A DNA stretch of 64,000 nt. Source: Hyalella azteca. Its lineage: Eukaryota; Arthropoda; Malacostraca; Amphipoda; Hyalellidae. Every line of letters starts with the position of its first letter. The stretch's first letter is position 1. The position numbers were made by a program, and so were the translations under genes. The notes beneath the pieces were generated by a model, which had not been told where the DNA came from, searched no databases, and was given only the letters and a program-made list of their open reading frames with translations. Location: contig NW_025944135.1 in the NCBI RefSeq assembly GCF_000764305.2, forward strand, positions 372,001 to 436,000. Reading direction: 5' to 3'. This document shows, in pieces, positions 61,201-64,000 of the stretch.

Positions 61201-64000
61201 AAAACTCTTTGAAACACCCTAGTATAATTCTAACAATTTGTAAGATGTAAATGCAGCTAAATGCATATGCAAACGTAATTGTAAACATAATATGCTTCTT
61301 AAGACAACTGGTCGAGATCCTAAATGCGTTCTATCATATTACGATGTCACTAGTCTCCTGGAACACATCATAACCTAAATGTTTTACGATACCTTAAACG
61401 TACAGCAGTGCTGTGGACACGGTCCTCCTGCCAGCCTAGGCGAAGCCCTCTATCTATGTTCTTACAAGACACGTGATATAGTCCTATATATATTGACCTG
61501 TAACTTCCTCTACCCATAGGCTTTAAAATAAACACGAATTAATAAATCATTTAATTATTCTGATCCTATTTCATTTTACAACGTCATCGGCAAATATTTG
61601 AGTTTTAAGGCTTTCCCGGAAATACAACAATAACAGATCAAAGAAAATTAATAACTAGCAAATTTTTCGCATACATAAATAGTCTTAAGGTGTTAATACA
61701 ACATAACAAGCATGAGATATATTTTCAACAATATGTACACATGTTAATTTACACTTCAAATCCTGAAAGCAGTAGTACAGTAAATCTAATAAATTTAAAG
61801 CCTCTGATAAATAAGTCAATGCTTTGGTTTACTATTCCAGAGATTGGCACTCTGCTGCTGACGAAGTACATCCTATTAGACGCTCCGCTGATGTTCTTCA
61901 TGATGGCTGCCTTTTTCAGCCTGTGCCGCCTGCAGCATGCAACGCTTAGGTGTTTATAGTGTATTAATACTGTAAATATTCTGTATTTAAAATCTACCTG
62001 CACTGTACAATATTTTAAATTAGGAATTATTTAATACTACCGAACTTAGTTAAGTCTTGCCATCCAGTCTGATGATGACGATGCGAGGGAACATATTCCG
62101 CATATATGTGGGAGGGTATCTAATTTAATACTTATTACTCATGAATATAAACGTTACAACTACATGAGTTTTAGTGTTCAACGTACGATAATGATCCCTA
62201 TTTGAGTAATTCATTGGAATCCCGACGACGATCAGTTAAAATTGTGAAAACATCTCTTGAAAACAATCGTAAATATGAAACTTTGTTATGAAAGATGTTT
62301 TTCCGCTCAGACAAGGGGCGTTCAGTGGGCCGTGGTGGACCAGCCTGGGGGCGACGGGCCTCTTCTTGGGTTGCGTGGTGAGCGTCAAGTTCGTGGGGCT
62401 GTTCACGGTGGCCGTCGTGGGGCTGCACGCCGCGTCGCAACTCTGGCACATCTTCCCGTGGTCTTCTGCGGTAACTCTTGTCTTTTGTAATAGCGGTGCC
62501 AACTTTTATTAGCCCATTAGACTTGTCTCTAATTTTGGCATTAGACCTGTCGCAGAATTTTCATAGCTTGTCTCAGGTCTCGAACATGCAACTCACTGCT
62601 CCAATTTTTCCGTGCTTAACCGCTCAGCCACCTCACCAATTTTGACCAGAACTGTCGTAGGTAGCTGGGATCGAACTCACGACTCACTGCTCCAATCCTG
62701 GTACTCTGAACTAGAACTGGGTAACCTAGTCTCTGGTATAATTGTATTAGTTGGCTGCTGTTATAGCTAGCAAATATTCAATGCTTATAATTCCGAATTA
62801 TGGAAAAAATTGATAATGTAGCTTAAAATATGTGTGTAACTGTTTCATAGTTCCTTTATTTCTTTTCTCATACGTAGTAGCAAATATAACAAAAATTTTA
62901 TAGTAACTGAACGTAGTGCTGTTACGACTGTAATTCCCCTTCACGTATAAATCATATCGTTATCAAGTTAATCTATTATTCAACAATAACATCATTCACC
63001 ACAGCCACTGCCGTTTTGAACCACTTTGGACATCAACCGCACTTAAATTTTTCGCAAATAAATAAATTAACAGAATTTACCGCACGTGTAACCACAGTTT
63101 ATTCTAAACCTAAACAACGCCAGTGGTGATCACTAGAGCGTGCCCATGTACCCACAGCTCTCACTTGGGGCCCACGTCATCGCCCGCGTGTTGTGCCTGA
63201 TAGTCGTGCCCGCCGCGGTGTACTTAGGGTGCTTCGCGGCACACGATATTCTCCTCTACAAGACGTGAGTCCCTTGGTATCCCTAGTGTCCCCTAGCATC
63301 CTTAGGATTATTATCATCCTTAGGATCCTAAGAATCCTTAGGATAGTATCCTTAGTATCCTAAGTTTCCCAAGTATCCTTAGTATACTAAGCATCCTTAG
63401 GATCCTAAGTATCCTTAGGATCCTAAGTATCCTTAGTACCCTTAGTATCCTTAGAATCCTTTGTATCCTTAGTAACCTTAGTTTCCTTAGTATCCCCAGT
63501 CCAAAAATGCCCATTTGACCATGCATCGGGTGTTTTGTTTTATATTATAACACGTACAGAGACAGAAAATTAATATAATTTTTCGTGCTGTAACGTGAAA
63601 TTATGTTCAGATGCAAATAACGTTATTTATGAATTTTCTTTTTCAAATTACTCGTTAGTTGCCATTTCAAAGCTGGAAAAAGCCCTCAACTTGGGAATGA
63701 TTAAATGTTAATAGACTCCTGCAAGATAACTACCATCAAAATAAATCATTAATAAAAAACGGATGTATCAGCGGGTGAATTATTCGCGTAATGACATCAT
63801 TTCCTAAGACTATACTCAACTCACTACGCACGATTTTTTAGGCTGATTTTTCTATCAGAGTTTTTGGGTCAAACGTTCTGAATAATTCCAGGTTCAGTGC
63901 ACACGGCAGCGAAGAAGCTGCCCTCAGTCCTGAGTACCAAATGACCCTGCAAGGAAATGTCCTGCACAACGGCAGTTACTCTCCTCGTGAGTTGTTTCAC
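58209..64000 (+). CDS. POMT2: POMT2 copy C, protein O-mannosyltransferase 2 paralogue, 5' part
   Basis: Eight exons are visible: 58209-58447, 58865-58963, 59292-59376, 59981-60197, 61841-61949, 62311-62470, 63158-63264, 63892-63986. They encode about 370 residues, and the gene runs off the right edge. Features: an acidic cytosolic N-terminus (EEDSFDDD), the first TM with [29 protein letters not shown] (114-122) with Asp115-Glu116, [50 protein letters not shown], and the first MIR piece with GNVLHN. Exon 4 (217 bp) equals the sum of two exons in copies A and B (108 + 109), so one intron is absent. The start ATG is the first in the open N-terminal frame. A ttccag acceptor lies just upstream, so an earlier first exon cannot be excluded. 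Transcribed away from copy B. Confidence 0.92.
59699..60020 (+). repeat. Decayed tandem copies of the exon 4 acceptor region, copy C
   Basis: The exon start ttgctgctcgctctgttcgg at 59981 has weaker copies at 59765 and 59861, the latter also preceded by a tag acceptor. The flank ttcaatgcrtttt also repeats (59699 and 59918). Confidence 0.65.
60342..61227 (-). mobile_element. Mariner-like element, degenerate
   Basis: The ends resemble gggtgtttcaaaaa-type mariner termini in inverted orientation. The minus strand encodes remnants of a mariner transposase: [16 protein letters not shown], stop, [19 protein letters not shown] (about 60540-60780). These correspond to the catalytic HDNA-x-H-x-A and W-x4-HPPYSPDLAPSD blocks, with key residues changed. 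It lies in copy C intron 4. Confidence 0.75.
63270..63505. repeat. 9-10-bp repeat (tatccttag / ccttaggatcctaag) at the exon 7 donor, copy C
   Basis: More than twenty short units, many palindromic around ggatcc or cctaag. The array begins within about 10 bp of the exon 7 donor. Confidence 0.85.

Noticed and set aside
63338..63526. 62-codon minus-strand frame rich in Leu/Arg/Ile
   Set aside because: A translation of the cctaaggat repeat, not a protein.
1..64000. CRISPR-like arrays
   Set aside because: The tandem arrays have no unique spacers between repeats and sit in a eukaryotic intron-rich context, so they are minisatellites.

Overview
The window looks like arthropod nuclear DNA, most likely crustacean. 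This is inferred from gene content, long AT-rich introns, and many DNA transposons, CR1-like LINEs and minisatellites. There is no bacterial gene organisation. It holds one complete solute-carrier gene and three copies of protein O-mannosyltransferase 2 (POMT2). I rebuilt each gene exon by exon from splice sites, and every exon set closes in frame. All exon coordinates are hand-derived from the sequence, with no transcript support. LAYOUT. 1-4229: noncoding, with a 20-bp minisatellite and a Penelope-like element bounded by 120-bp inverted repeats that carry hammerhead-ribozyme-like cores. 4230-16490 (+): 12-exon SLC5-family sodium/solute symporter of 597 aa; its introns hold a pogo-like element, a LINE with a 569-base assembly gap, and a Harbinger remnant. 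16491-19876: tail-to-tail intergenic spacer. 19877-35860 (-): POMT2 copy A, 20 exons, 784 aa, the copy closest to canonical POMT2. 35861-38083: spacer with a LINE fragment. 38084-56587 (-): POMT2 copy B, 18 exons, 781 aa, more divergent. 56588-58208: 1.6-kb spacer between divergent starts. 58209 to the window end (+): POMT2 copy C, the first 8 exons, open at the right edge. HOW THEY WORK TOGETHER. POMT2 is an ER membrane enzyme that, with POMT1, moves mannose from dolichyl-phosphate-mannose to Ser/Thr of secretory proteins such as dystroglycan. All three copies keep the acidic Asp-Glu pair of the first luminal loop, so none is an obvious pseudogene. The three share intron positions and phases almost exactly. 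A and B sit in tandem; C is head-to-head with B and has lost one intron. Copy A keeps the MIR-domain and loop motifs, while B has lost several of them. The SLC5 gene has no evident functional link to the mannosyltransferases. MOST UNUSUAL POINTS. First, one 160-bp coding exon is nearly identical in all three POMT2 copies while neighbouring exons are strongly diverged, which suggests localised gene conversion. Second, short tandem arrays repeatedly start at, or span, exon-intron boundaries (about ten cases), several multiplying splice acceptors, donors or exon ends.
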